Of a stretch of 64,000 nt of DNA, positions 23,932-33,159 are shown piece by piece. Below the pieces are notes generated by a model that made no database searches, had not been told where the DNA came from, and saw only the letters and a list, made by a program, of their open reading frames with translations. Location of the stretch: NCBI GenBank assembly GCA_034927505.1, contig JAYFPY010000014.1, forward strand, positions 195,818-259,817, written 5' to 3'. Position numbers and translations under genes: made by a program. This DNA is from RUG100 sp034927505 (GTDB lineage Bacteria > Bacillota > Clostridia > Peptostreptococcales > Anaerovoracaceae). Within the stretch, counting starts at the first letter, position 1; each line of letters starts with the position of its first letter.

Positions 23932-25219
23932 GATAAAGAATACAGCGCTTTTTGTTATTTTTGCTTTCATACTGGGTGCCGCAGCAGGCGCCATAGTATG
24001 GGTCGTGCTGAAGATCATTTCTGTCGGCATAGATTTTATCTGGACGTGGATCCCGGAAAGGACCGGGCATGAAACACTGTATACTATTGGCGTTTGTCTT
24101 GTCGGAGGTCTGATCATAGGGCTGTATCAGAAGAAATTCGGGATACTGCCCGAGACGCTGGAAACAGTAATGGCGCGTCTGAAAAAAGAAGGGACATATG
24201 ATTATTCCCGCCTCCACATCCTGACAATAGCGGCTATACTGCCGCTGATATTCGGAGGCAGTCTGGGGCCGGAAGCCGGTCTGACAGGTCTGATCGTAGG
24301 TCTGTGCTGCTGGATAGGAGACAGATTCAAATATAAGATAGCTGAAATAAGAGAACTGGCAATGGCCGGGATGGCGGCGACCCTGGGTATTATTTTCAAT
24401 GCGCCTCTTTTTGGACTGATCAACAATTTCGAAGGAAATGACGACGAGGAAGAACCGCCGGATAGAGAACCTGTGTTTTCTGAAAAAACAAGAAAGGTTT
24501 TGAAACCGGTCATATATGCCATCTGCATCGCAGGTGGATTTCTTACCTTGAGCATATTGAAACACTTTATGGGCGGAGGCCTGGGGATACCGCGTTTCGA
24601 GACAGTAAACGACAGTCTGAGCATCAGAGACTGGATATGGATGGCAGTATTCATAGCTGCCGGCATCATAGCCGGGTGTTTTTATGTACTGATCGACAAA
24701 ATAACAAAAGATCTGGCGGCCTGTATAGAAAAAAAGAGAATACTCAGTTGTCTCATTGCAGGAGGATGCCTGGCGGCATTCGGCCTGATCCTTCCAATGA
24801 CAATGTTCAGCGGAGAAGAACAGATGGGCGACCTGATGGACACATGGATGAGTCTGTCTGCAGTGACTCTGTTGTGTACGGCAGTCGGAAAAATCGTTCT
24901 GATAAATCTGTGCATAAATTTCGGCTGGCGGGGAGGAAACATATTCCCTCTGGTTTTTGTGGGAGTATCACTGGGATACGGAATGGTCGCTCTTACCGGG
25001 ATCAGCCCGGTACTCGGCATTGCGCTGACCACCAGCGCCCTCTGCGGCTATGTGATGAAAAAACCGCTGGCAGTAGTAGGGATACTGCTTCTCTGCTTTC
25101 CGGTTGTATTTGTCATACCTATGACAGCAAGCGCTTATATCGCATCACTTGTGCCCACGCCGTGGAAGAAAAACAGGGGCAAAAATTGTCCAAACCGGGT
25201 TGATAATGAAGAAAAATAA
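23921..25219 (+). CDS. ClC family chloride channel/antiporter
   Basis: Membrane protein of 432 aa with about ten helices. The ClC anion pathway motifs are seen as GGSLGPEAGLTG (second motif; usual form GREGP) and GWRGGNIFPLVFVG (third motif, GxFxP). The glutamate in GPEAG occupies a shifted position compared with the gating glutamate of E. coli ClC, so channel versus antiporter behaviour cannot be predicted. GTG 23921 is chosen because GGAGAGG (23907-23913) precedes it by 7 nt; the ATG at 23894 is further inside the MurE-like gene. The start overlaps that gene by 11 nt, so the two are probably coupled. An acidic cytoplasmic loop (NDDEEEPPDREP) follows the second motif. Confidence 0.85.
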   Translation: MKNKIKNTALFVIFAFILGAAAGAIVWVVLKIISVGIDFIWTWIPERTGHETLYTIGVCLVGGLIIGLYQKKFGILPETLETVMARLKKEGTYDYSRLHILTIAAILPLIFGGSLGPEAGLTGLIVGLCCWIGDRFKYKIAEIRELAMAGMAATLGIIFNAPLFGLINNFEGNDDEEEPPDREPVFSEKTRKVLKPVIYAICIAGGFLTLSILKHFMGGGLGIPRFETVNDSLSIRDWIWMAVFIAAGIIAGCFYVLIDKITKDLAACIEKKRILSCLIAGGCLAAFGLILPMTMFSGEEQMGDLMDTWMSLSAVTLLCTAVGKIVLINLCINFGWRGGNIFPLVFVGVSLGYGMVALTGISPVLGIALTTSALCGYVMKKPLAVVGILLLCFPVVFVIPMTASAYIASLVPTPWKKNRGKNCPNRVDNEEK

Positions 25220-25287
25220 CAGTATAATAGATTTTGTATCTGAAATAATACAAAACACTTTATTTATATAATATTTTGGAGGAGAAA

Positions 25288-26685
25288 ATGAGCAAAGTCA
25301 AATTTACAGAGACCGTTTTGAGAGACGGACATCAGTCGCTGATCGCAACGCGAATGACTACGGAAGAAATGCTCCCGATACTTGAGACCATGGATGAGGT
25401 AGGTTATCATTCACTGGAGATGTGGGGCGGCGCCACCTATGATGCATGTCTGAGATTCCTGGATGAAGATCCATGGGACAGACTGAGGACTATCAGAAAG
25501 CATATCAAAAAAACAAACCTTCAGATGCTCCTGAGAGGGCAGAATCTGCTGGGGTATAAACACTACGCAGATGATGTAGTCGATGAATTCGTTGACAAGG
25601 CCATCAGCAACGGCATGGACATCATCAGGATATTTGATGCACTCAACGATACAAGAAATCTGGAGGCTGCGGTAAAGGCCACTAAAAAATTCGGAGGACA
25701 TGCTCAGGGATGCGTATCGTATACGATCAGTCCTGTACATACCAATGATACATTCGTACAGCTGGGCAAAGAGATAGAACAGATGGGATGCGATTCATTC
25801 TGCATCAAGGACATGGCAGGTCTGCTGGATCCGTACAATACGTACAATCTGGTACAGGACCTGAAAAAGAACTTGTCTATTCCTGTTGAGCTTCACACAC
25901 ATGCAACCAGCGGACTTGGTTCCATGACATATATGAAGGCCATCGAGGCAGGCGTTGATATAATAGACACAGCTATATCGCCGTTTTCCGGAGGAACATC
26001 ACAGCCGCCGACAGAACCGATGGCTGCAGCTTTCAAGGGAACGGAATTCGATCCGGAACTGGATATGGATCTTCTGAACAAGGTCGCTGAACACTTCAGA
26101 CCGATCAGAGAAAAATACATTGCCAGCGGACTGCTGGATCCAAAGCTGATGGGCGTAGATATAAACACTCTCATATATCAGGTGCCGGGCGGAATGCTTT
26201 CCAATCTGGTATCTCAGCTGAAGGAAGCTAACGCAATGGACAAATACGAAGAGGTGCTGAAGGAAGTTCCAAGAGTAAGAGAAGACTTCGGATTTCCTCC
26301 ACTCGTTACACCTTCCAGCCAGATCGTCGGGACTCAGGCCGTGCTCAATGTAGTAATGGGCGAAAGATACAAGATGGTTCCAAACGAAGCAAGACAGCTG
26401 GTAAAGGGCATGTACGGAAGAACAACTCTTCCGATCAAAGAAGAGATAGTCAAAAAGATACTCGGAGACGAAGAACAGGTTACCTGCAGACCGGCAGATC
26501 TGATAAAACCGGAACTGGATGCAGCGAAGAAAGAATGCGCGGTATTCATGCAGCAGGAGGAAGATGTACTGACACAGGCATTCTTCCCGAAAGTTGCTCA
26601 GGACTTTTTCAAACGCAGAATAGAAAAGGAATACAAACTGGATCTGAATCTGCTCGATGAAGAAAACTCGGTTTATCCTGTATAA
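25288..26685 (+). CDS. Pyruvate carboxylase subunit B / oxaloacetate decarboxylase alpha subunit, carboxyltransferase part only
   Basis: Carboxyltransferase of 465 aa. The HMGL-like TIM barrel begins FTETVLRDGHQSLIATRM with the metal-binding Asp and has CIKDMAGLLDPY and VELHTHATSGLG, where the two His ligands and catalytic Lys environment are found. The conserved PYC_OADA domain follows (QVPGGMLSNLVSQLKE, TPSSQIVGTQAVLNV). There is no biotinyl domain: the protein ends about 100 residues before where a fused AMKM motif would be. A separate biotin carrier must therefore exist elsewhere. Without membrane subunits nearby, the choice between Na+-pumping decarboxylase, transcarboxylase and two-part pyruvate carboxylase remains open. 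ATG 25288 has GGAGGAG just upstream. Confidence 0.88.
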   Translation: MSKVKFTETVLRDGHQSLIATRMTTEEMLPILETMDEVGYHSLEMWGGATYDACLRFLDEDPWDRLRTIRKHIKKTNLQMLLRGQNLLGYKHYADDVVDEFVDKAISNGMDIIRIFDALNDTRNLEAAVKATKKFGGHAQGCVSYTISPVHTNDTFVQLGKEIEQMGCDSFCIKDMAGLLDPYNTYNLVQDLKKNLSIPVELHTHATSGLGSMTYMKAIEAGVDIIDTAISPFSGGTSQPPTEPMAAAFKGTEFDPELDMDLLNKVAEHFRPIREKYIASGLLDPKLMGVDINTLIYQVPGGMLSNLVSQLKEANAMDKYEEVLKEVPRVREDFGFPPLVTPSSQIVGTQAVLNVVMGERYKMVPNEARQLVKGMYGRTTLPIKEEIVKKILGDEEQVTCRPADLIKPELDAAKKECAVFMQQEEDVLTQAFFPKVAQDFFKRRIEKEYKLDLNLLDEENSVYPV

Positions 26686-26722
26686 TTGAATAAGAAAGAA
26701 CCTCTATATGGATCTTTTATAG

Positions 26723-26753
26723 GACCGGCTCCCGTCAAAGGGGGCCGGTCTTG
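26723..26753 (+). terminator. Stem-loop after the carboxyltransferase gene
   Basis: GACCGGC (26723-26729) pairs with GCCGGTC (26744-26750), extended inward by TCCC/GGGG. Only two T follow, so termination may be partial. Confidence 0.55.
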
Positions 26754-26832
26754 CGATATACGGGACACAGGTGGTATAATTTGGAACGGGCAGATAAAGA
26801 CAAGGCATATCAATAAAGAAGGTAATCTACAA

Positions 26833-27882
26833 ATGATAAAATTCGAAAAAAACATCCTGATCAGAACGGTCATAGTGATCGTATGCGGCGTCATACTATT
26901 TCTGATGGTATACAACAATTACGATTCATATCAGCGCTCGGTGGCAAAGATCGAAGATGTGAACGGTTCCGGATCTGTGCAGAATATCACTGCTGTTATA
27001 AAAAACGGCGACAGTGCAGGACAGACTGTACACATAAAGAACAAATATGACAGGTCGCTGGTATACGACGAGAAATATCACAGTGGCGATCAGGTGTTCC
27101 TCAATGAGACAAATGACGGGATCACGGGAGTGAAAAGAGACTATCTTATAGCAGGAGCTGTACTTGTTCTGTTTGGGATACTTGTAATATTCGGAGGAGG
27201 GCAGGGCGGACTGACTGTGATCTGTCTGATCATGAATGTACTGCTGTTTTCTCTGATGATGAAGCTGTATCTCAAAGGCCGGGACATACTGGGACTGTCC
27301 GCTGCAGCCTGCGTCATATTTGCTTTTCTGGTCCTTCTTTTCATAAACGGACCGGGCAGGAAAATGCTGATATCTTTTTCTGCCACACTGGCATCGGTGG
27401 CCATAGTGGGCCTCATTTCGCTGATACTGATATGGAGTACAAAAGACATGGGGTATGAATTCCTTGATTTTCTCCCCGAGCCATACACCACGGCCGAGGC
27501 AGATCATTTCTTTCTGGCTCAGATACTCATAGGATGCATCGGTGCTGTCATGGATGTAGCCGTGACGATCACAGCATGCTCCACGGAGATAATAAACAGG
27601 ACGCCGGGCATGACCGTCAAGCCGCTGATGGTATCTGTCAGAGAAGTCGCAGATGATATAACAGGGCCTATGATCAACGTTATATTTTTCACCAATGTTG
27701 CAGCAGTGATACCCATATTCATGATCTCCATGAACAACGACATCAGGTTCACTACAGTAATAAGATATGATGCATTCTTTGAGCTGGCGCGGTTCCTCAC
27801 CGGCGCCGCTGCAGTATTCATAGCCATACCCATGTCTGTTTTTGCAGCATCCTTATTTTTGAAGGGAGGCAGATCCAAATGA
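26833..27882 (+). CDS. YibE/F family membrane protein (first of pair)
   Basis: Membrane protein of 349 aa with an N-terminal anchor (LIRTVIVIVCGVILFLMVY), an extracytoplasmic domain resembling an OB fold (residues about 35-105, AVIKNGDSAGQTVHIKNKYD), then about seven helices of the YibE/F domain. The motif GCIGAVMDVAVTITACSTEI, shared with the next gene, is diagnostic. Function unknown; a transport role is usually proposed. ATG 26833 is chosen because the membrane anchor starts there, and the upstream in-frame extension covers the terminator. The ribosome binding site (AAGGT) is weak. It overlaps the second YibE/F gene by ATGA. Confidence 0.82.
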   Translation: MIKFEKNILIRTVIVIVCGVILFLMVYNNYDSYQRSVAKIEDVNGSGSVQNITAVIKNGDSAGQTVHIKNKYDRSLVYDEKYHSGDQVFLNETNDGITGVKRDYLIAGAVLVLFGILVIFGGGQGGLTVICLIMNVLLFSLMMKLYLKGRDILGLSAAACVIFAFLVLLFINGPGRKMLISFSATLASVAIVGLISLILIWSTKDMGYEFLDFLPEPYTTAEADHFFLAQILIGCIGAVMDVAVTITACSTEIINRTPGMTVKPLMVSVREVADDITGPMINVIFFTNVAAVIPIFMISMNNDIRFTTVIRYDAFFELARFLTGAAAVFIAIPMSVFAASLFLKGGRSK

Positions 27883-28706
27883 TGATAGCAGTACTGATTG
27901 TTTTAGTTATACTGCTGGCTCTCTTTACAGGAGGAGACAGGACTGCAAAATCTCTTGTAACACTGGGAGCCAATGCAGTGATACTTTTTGTAAGCATCGG
28001 GATAATGTATGCAGGCGCCGATCCGCTGATCGTCTCCGTCATTACCTGCGTGCTGGTTTCTGCTGTGACGATTTTCTTTCAGAACGAATTCAATGACAAA
28101 ACACGGACAGCATTCATTTCAGTAATGGGCATACTGGCATTGATGCTCATACTGATATATCTGTTTGTATATGAAGGACATCTGCAGGGATTCCCGGTCA
28201 CAGGGCAGAATCATATCAGAGAGTCCAACGGATATGACGGAAAAATCGGGATGGATATGGCGATGGTGGAAATGGCCGTGATACTGATGACCATGGTAGG
28301 TGCAGTTATCGATACAGCAGTTGCTGTGACATCCGGTACGTATGAAGTGGCAAGGAACGATCCGGAACTAAAGGGGAGAGAGCTGTTTTGTTCGGGAATG
28401 AAAATAGGCAGAGACATCCTCAGCTCAACTGTGAATACACTTTTTTTCATCTTTGCGGGGGAATTTCTCATAATGTTCATTAATTTTATGATGTATTATT
28501 CATTTTCTGTTATGATAAACTCAAAGGAATTTGCACAGGGAACTATTACTATTGTGATCAGTGCCATCGGCTGCGTTCTGGCTATACCTGCAGCAGCTGC
28601 CATGGCAGGATACAGATACGGCAAAAAGAGGAAACATGAAAAAAGAAAAGACGAAAGAAAAGACCAATGTGATGAGGCTGCTGGAGCAGAAAAAAATACC
28701 TTATAG
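27879..28706 (+). CDS. YibE/F family membrane protein (second of pair)
   Basis: Membrane protein of 275 aa with about seven helices and the motif TMVGAVIDTAVAVTSGTYEV, parallel to that of the preceding protein. It lacks the extracytoplasmic OB-like domain, so the two probably form a heteromeric membrane complex. The start overlaps the upstream stop codon (ATGATG at 27879), which indicates translational coupling. The C-terminal tail is very charged (KKRKHEKRKDERKD) and overlaps the start of the next gene by 71 nt. Confidence 0.82.
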   Translation: MMIAVLIVLVILLALFTGGDRTAKSLVTLGANAVILFVSIGIMYAGADPLIVSVITCVLVSAVTIFFQNEFNDKTRTAFISVMGILALMLILIYLFVYEGHLQGFPVTGQNHIRESNGYDGKIGMDMAMVEMAVILMTMVGAVIDTAVAVTSGTYEVARNDPELKGRELFCSGMKIGRDILSSTVNTLFFIFAGEFLIMFINFMMYYSFSVMINSKEFAQGTITIVISAIGCVLAIPAAAAMAGYRYGKKRKHEKRKDERKDQCDEAAGAEKNTL

Positions 28707-29124
28707 ATCGTGGTCATATGCAGACACGGATGCAGTAAGCGGGACAGATGTTGCAAAGGTAATGGGGCAGGATCCGGATCGGGTATTCAAGACCCTGGTC
28801 ACAGTCGGAGGAAGATCAAAGGATAATTTTGTGTTTGTTGTTCCGGTGTCACGAGAACTGGACCTTAAAAAAGCTGCGGCTGCAGTCAACGAAAAATCCA
28901 TAAGAATGATAAAGTCCAAAGAACTGCTCTCGCTGACAGGCTACATCCATGGAGGGTGTTCGCCCATAGGCATGAAAAAAACATTTGTTACAGTGCTGGA
29001 CAGCAGTGCTGAAAAATATGAAACTATTATTTTCAGCGCAGGAAAGATCGGATATCAGGCAGAAGTCAGACCGGAAGAATTGAAGAAGATAATACGTTTC
29101 AGCTTTGCGGATATAGTTGAGTAA
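28636..29124 (+). CDS. YbaK/EbsC family Cys-tRNA(Pro) deacylase
   Basis: Trans-editing enzyme of 162 aa that hydrolyses mischarged Cys-tRNA(Pro). It shows the YbaK fold with FKTLVTVGGRSKDNFVFVVPVSRELDLKKAA, the invariant lysine KTLV, and GGCSPIGMKKTFVTVLD near the C-terminus. ATG 28636 follows AGAGGA and begins just before the conserved helix; the open frame upstream lies within the YibE/F gene. Its long overlap (71 nt) with that gene suggests a shared transcript rather than a shared job. Confidence 0.9.
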   Translation: MKKEKTKEKTNVMRLLEQKKIPYRSWSYADTDAVSGTDVAKVMGQDPDRVFKTLVTVGGRSKDNFVFVVPVSRELDLKKAAAAVNEKSIRMIKSKELLSLTGYIHGGCSPIGMKKTFVTVLDSSAEKYETIIFSAGKIGYQAEVRPEELKKIIRFSFADIVE

Positions 29125-29149
29125 TGTTATTGGACAGAGGGAGGTACCA

Positions 29150-29572
29150 ATGAAGAGAGTAAGGATACTTAAAAATATCATGAAAAGGACTAATGTCGAC
29201 AAGATACTGCTGGCATACGTTATAGTCCTTTTTGCAGCGGCATTGATCATAATGCTGAGAGAACCGGGAATAACGAATTTCAGCGACAGTCTCTGGTACT
29301 GTTATACAATGGCCGTTACCATCGGGTTCGGAGATATAGTAGTCACAACACTGCTGGGAAAATTCATCAGCGTAGTTCTTTCACTGTACAGTCTTCTCCT
29401 TATAGGCCTGATACCGGGGATAGTAGTGAATTACTATATGGCCATAGTAAAAGTCAAGGAAGAAACCGTAATGGAGAATTTCCTTGACAAGCTTGAAAAC
29501 CTTGAAGAGCTATCACATGATGAACTTGCAGACCTTTCATCAAAGGTGCGCGCCAGAACAAAAAAGGCGTAA
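29150..29572 (+). CDS. Small two-helix potassium channel
   Basis: Membrane protein of 140 aa with one helix (ILLAYVIVLFAAALIIML), a pore loop holding the selectivity filter TIGFGD, a second helix (FISVVLSLYSLLLIGLIPGIVV) and a charged cytoplasmic coiled tail (KVKEETVMENFLDKLENLEE). The filter TIGFGD is the accepted variant of TVGYGD, so K+ conduction is likely. No RCK or nucleotide-binding domain is fused, so gating is not evident. GAGGGAGG lies 6 nt before ATG 29150. It converges with the pseudouridine synthase gene, 11 nt apart. Confidence 0.85.
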   Translation: MKRVRILKNIMKRTNVDKILLAYVIVLFAAALIIMLREPGITNFSDSLWYCYTMAVTIGFGDIVVTTLLGKFISVVLSLYSLLLIGLIPGIVVNYYMAIVKVKEETVMENFLDKLENLEELSHDELADLSSKVRARTKKA

Positions 29573-29583
29573 TGCGAAGATGA

Positions 29584-30480
29584 TCATTTTAGGTGCCGGA
29601 TAAGCTGTATCATATCATCGGGCAATGGTGCCTCCAGATCAAGATGTTTTTTAGTAACAGGGTGATCGAAGGACAGCTTTTCCGCGTGGAGCGCCTGCCT
29701 AGATATGAAGTCTGACTGCTTGCCGTACAGTCGGTCGCCGACAACAGGGTGTCCAATGAAGGCCATGTGGACTCTTATCTGATGGGTCCTTCCGGTTTCT
29801 AGTTTTAATCGTACAAGAGTATATCCGGGATCGAATCGCTCAACTACTTTATAGTGAGTCACAGAAGGGCGGCCTCCTTCTACGACGCCTCTTTTTACAG
29901 GTTCGTTTACCGGGCGGCCCAAAGGAGCATCTACCGTTCCTTCTTCTTCATCGATGATGCCGTCGACCACTGCGATATATCCTTTGTGTACATTGTCGCG
30001 TTTAGACTGCTTTACAAAGTCGTCCTGGGCATGAGAGTTTTTTCCCAGAGCCAGGATGCCGCTGGTATCCATGTCCAGTCTGTTGATGAACCGTATCTTG
30101 AAACTCTGATGAGTATCCAGCATATACTGTGCAACGCCGTTGGCTATGGTGTGATCCGGCCGGCCGTTGGTAGGATGTACAGTGTACCCGGCCTGTTTGT
30201 TGATGATGAGAAGATCCTCATCTTCGTATACGGGATCTATGGGGATGTCCTCGGGTGGGAACCAGCTGGTCTCCTCGGGTATGCATACCGTGATCTCATC
30301 TCCCGTCTTCGGAGCTATCCAGACAGGGGTCTGATCCCCGTTCAGATATACTGTCTTGTTTTTTTTGATCTTGGTCCTCAGCCGTGATGAAAAAGAAAAC
30401 CTGCGACGAAGAAGCTCTCTGACTGAGAGCTCCTGTTCATGATCTTCTTTTGTTACTGTGTATTTAAATTCTCTTTTCAT
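29584..30480 (-). CDS. RluA family 23S rRNA pseudouridine synthase
   Basis: Pseudouridine synthase of 298 aa. An N-terminal S4 RNA-binding domain (LSVRELLRRRFSFSSRLRTKIKKNKTVYLNG) is followed by the catalytic domain with NRLDMDTSGIL, where the Asp after RL is the nucleophile. ETGRTHQIRVHMAFIGHPVVGD is the third family motif. The best match by architecture is the RluD/YlyB type acting on 23S rRNA, but the exact uridine is not predictable. It is followed 1 nt later on the minus strand by... its upstream neighbour, the NAD kinase gene, whose stop is at 30482, so the two are cotranscribed. Confidence 0.9.
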   Translation of the reverse strand: MKREFKYTVTKEDHEQELSVRELLRRRFSFSSRLRTKIKKNKTVYLNGDQTPVWIAPKTGDEITVCIPEETSWFPPEDIPIDPVYEDEDLLIINKQAGYTVHPTNGRPDHTIANGVAQYMLDTHQSFKIRFINRLDMDTSGILALGKNSHAQDDFVKQSKRDNVHKGYIAVVDGIIDEEEGTVDAPLGRPVNEPVKRGVVEGGRPSVTHYKVVERFDPGYTLVRLKLETGRTHQIRVHMAFIGHPVVGDRLYGKQSDFISRQALHAEKLSFDHPVTKKHLDLEAPLPDDMIQLIRHLK

Positions 30481-30481
30481 T

Positions 30482-31285
30482 TTATATAAATTTGGTTTTT
30501 ACCTTGTTCCAGAAATCGTAATTTTCAAAACGCATCAGTTTGACTATAGTGTCCGAGTATTCGACGATGATCTGTTCTACGTCTCTGTATCCGGTCTCGC
30601 TGCCGTCCGACAGGATGTATGTTTCATCACTCTTGGTGTACTCCGGCGTGATGCCCATTTTCATATCGCTGGGAAGCAGAAGACTGGATGTGAACGACCG
30701 GTAAGCCGTTGTGTTCATCGGCGCGATCGGAGTGACCTGGAGCAGATCGATACGCGGATCCACGATGGAGCCGCCCAGTGAATAGTTGTAAGCTGTCGAA
30801 CCGGAAGGAGTGGCTATCAGAATACCGTCGCCGCTGAACTTTTCAATAAAGCTGCCGCCGATGGAAATGTTCAGATGAGTCGAGTAGGAGTGGTTGCCCT
30901 TGATGATGATCTCATTTAGACCCTTGTGGACGATCTCCTTCCCGTCTACAGTAACGATAGCCTGTACAGTAGAAAGATTTTGCAGTGAATACTTTTCATT
31001 CTTATAATTGAAAATAAATTCATCCAGATCGTTGGGATGTATCTCCTGGAAGAATCCCAGATGCCCGGTGTTGATCCCTATGATGGGAACATCGGGGAAG
31101 TCATACTTGTGTATGGCCTGCAGCAGGGTGCCGTCTCCGCCGATAACTATCAGCAGTTCAGCCTGTCTGATATATCCGTCGCGGACACAAAAACCGCTGC
31201 CTTCCAGTTTGGCTCTCAGCATAGTGTATGTCTCTTCGGACATCGCAGTGTTGTTTTTATGAATACTGATAATACGTTTTTCCAT
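30482..31285 (-). CDS. nadK: NAD(+)/NADH kinase
   Basis: Phosphorylates NAD to NADP, 267 aa. The GGDG motif is present in VIGGDGTLLQAIHKYD, with the substrate-binding GINTGHLGFFQEI and the second conserved site GDGILIATPSGSTAYNYSLGG. Those three motifs define the family. ATG at 31283-31285. It lies 9 nt after the stop of pepF, so pepF, nadK and the pseudouridine synthase appear to form one minus-strand transcript. Confidence 0.94.
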   Translation of the reverse strand: MEKRIISIHKNNTAMSEETYTMLRAKLEGSGFCVRDGYIRQAELLIVIGGDGTLLQAIHKYDFPDVPIIGINTGHLGFFQEIHPNDLDEFIFNYKNEKYSLQNLSTVQAIVTVDGKEIVHKGLNEIIIKGNHSYSTHLNISIGGSFIEKFSGDGILIATPSGSTAYNYSLGGSIVDPRIDLLQVTPIAPMNTTAYRSFTSSLLLPSDMKMGITPEYTKSDETYILSDGSETGYRDVEQIIVEYSDTIVKLMRFENYDFWNKVKTKFI

Positions 31286-31294
31286 AAATAGATT

Positions 31295-33079
31295 TTACAC
31301 TAACCTTTCAAATTCTTCAACAAGATCCGAAAAAGCGTTCATGGCTTTTTCTACAGGCCCTGCAGTACCCATATCCACGCCGGCTATCTTGAGCAGGTCG
31401 ATAGGGTAATTGCTTTCGCCGGTCTTCAGAAATTCTATATAGTCTTTGGATCCGTCCTTCAATATGATGTCCGATATGGCCGCAGCTGCGGAGTAACCGG
31501 TAGCATATTTGTAAACATAGAATGCATTGTAGAAATGAGGTATCCTGGCCCACTCATACCGGATCATATCATCTTCCGAAAGAGACGGTCCAAAGTATTT
31601 GGCGTTCAGTTCATTGTATTTTTCGCACATCCGGCCGGCAGTCAGCGTCTCTCCTCTTTCAACGGCGGCGTGAGTCATGTTTTCGAATTCCGCAAACATA
31701 GTCTGTCTGAACAGTGTAGTCCTGAATTCCTCGATATGCATATTCAAAAGATATTTTTTCATTTCAGGATCCTTCTCTTTTGCAATAAGGTGCTTCATGA
31801 GAAGATTCTCATTCACTGTGCTGGCCACCTCTGCTGTAAAGATGGAATGACCGCCGTATATGAACGGCTGACTTTCACGGGTATAGGATGAGTGCATGGA
31901 ATGGCCCATTTCGTGTACGACTGTAAAGACATCCTGAAGAGTATTCGTGTAATTGAGCAGGATGTACGGCTTGCTGTCGTAGCTTCCAAAGCTGTAAGCG
32001 CCGCTGGTCTTGCCCTCATTTTCATATACGTCCACCCATCCGGATGCAAACCCCTTTTTCATCCTGTCCAGGTATTCATCTCCCAGAGGCGCAAGGCCTT
32101 CCTCGATGATATCAAGAGCCTGTTCATAAGGTATCTCTTTTTTTGGCATTTCGATGAGAGGCACATATACATCGTGCATCTTAAGTTCATCCACGCCCAG
32201 CAGTTTTTTTCGTATGTCGATATATCTGTGCAGAACAGGAAGGTTCCTGTTTACTGTATCGACAAGGTTGTCATATACATCTGCAGGGATATTGTCTCCG
32301 GACAGTGCTGCCGCTCTTGCCGAATCATATTTTCTGATCCGTGCAGTCACGACATCTGTCTTTGTATTGTAGCTGTATGCAGTGGCAATAGTGTTGATCA
32401 GTTTTTTGAAGGCACCGTACATTGCTTCGTAAGCCGATTTTCGTACATTGCGGTCATGACTCTGCATGAAAGTGATATAGTTGCCGTGAGTCAGCTGCAC
32501 ATCTTCACCATCTTCGTTTTTGACAGTGCCGAAATCCATCTCGGCATTGTTTAGCATAGTAAAGATTTCATTGGTTGCGGGAAGGACTTCGCCCATCTGC
32601 GCCAGAATGTTTTCTTCGTCATGGCTAAGTACATGATCTTTTTCCCTCAGAAGATCTTCGATGGCAAACCTGTACATTTCCAGTCCCGGTTCCTCGTCTA
32701 TATATCCCAAAAGAGTTTTTTCGTCTGATGAAAGCAGCTCCGGCGTGGAGAATGAAGTGAGGGCGCTGACTTTTGCGATCATCGCACCGGCTTTGTCGTT
32801 CATCGACTGAGAAGCCTCCACACGGTTGTCTTCATCCTTTTTCATGTGTGCATACACATATACTCTTTCCAGTTTCAGCCACAGTTCGTCTTTCAGCTTG
32901 AAAGCTGCCAGCAGAGTGCCGCTGCTTTCAGTCAGCCTGCCGCGGTAGGAAGCATATTCTTTTGCCAGTGTCTCGCTTTCAGCAAGATCTTTCTCCCATT
33001 GAGACGAAGAGGAATACATATCCTCGATATCCCACATATATTTTTTGTCAAGTTCATTTCTCTGTTTCAATTTCTTCAC
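31295..33079 (-). CDS. pepF: Oligoendopeptidase F (M3 metallopeptidase)
   Basis: Cytoplasmic zinc peptidase of 594 aa that degrades oligopeptides. The zinc site is VVHEMGHSMHS (HExxH), with the third ligand Glu in STVNENLLMKH. The N-terminal helical region (WDIEDMYSSSSQWEKDL) is typical of PepF. The start codon is GTG at 33077-33079 with AAGGAGG 7 nt upstream on the minus strand. It is divergent from murI across about 80 nt. First gene of the pepF-nadK-pseudouridine synthase group. Confidence 0.94.
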   Translation of the reverse strand: MKKLKQRNELDKKYMWDIEDMYSSSSQWEKDLAESETLAKEYASYRGRLTESSGTLLAAFKLKDELWLKLERVYVYAHMKKDEDNRVEASQSMNDKAGAMIAKVSALTSFSTPELLSSDEKTLLGYIDEEPGLEMYRFAIEDLLREKDHVLSHDEENILAQMGEVLPATNEIFTMLNNAEMDFGTVKNEDGEDVQLTHGNYITFMQSHDRNVRKSAYEAMYGAFKKLINTIATAYSYNTKTDVVTARIRKYDSARAAALSGDNIPADVYDNLVDTVNRNLPVLHRYIDIRKKLLGVDELKMHDVYVPLIEMPKKEIPYEQALDIIEEGLAPLGDEYLDRMKKGFASGWVDVYENEGKTSGAYSFGSYDSKPYILLNYTNTLQDVFTVVHEMGHSMHSSYTRESQPFIYGGHSIFTAEVASTVNENLLMKHLIAKEKDPEMKKYLLNMHIEEFRTTLFRQTMFAEFENMTHAAVERGETLTAGRMCEKYNELNAKYFGPSLSEDDMIRYEWARIPHFYNAFYVYKYATGYSAAAAISDIILKDGSKDYIEFLKTGESNYPIDLLKIAGVDMGTAGPVEKAMNAFSDLVEEFERLV

Positions 33080-33159
33080 AGAATGGTCCTCCTTATTTAC
33101 AATATTCCTGCCTTGTTGTAGAATATATTATAACATGAAAAAAGAAAGGACAACACTTA

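Noticed and set aside
30020..32560. Plus-strand open frames of 170-220 codons opposite the pseudouridine synthase, NAD kinase and pepF genes
   Set aside because: They are antisense shadows of well-conserved minus-strand genes and show no family motif.
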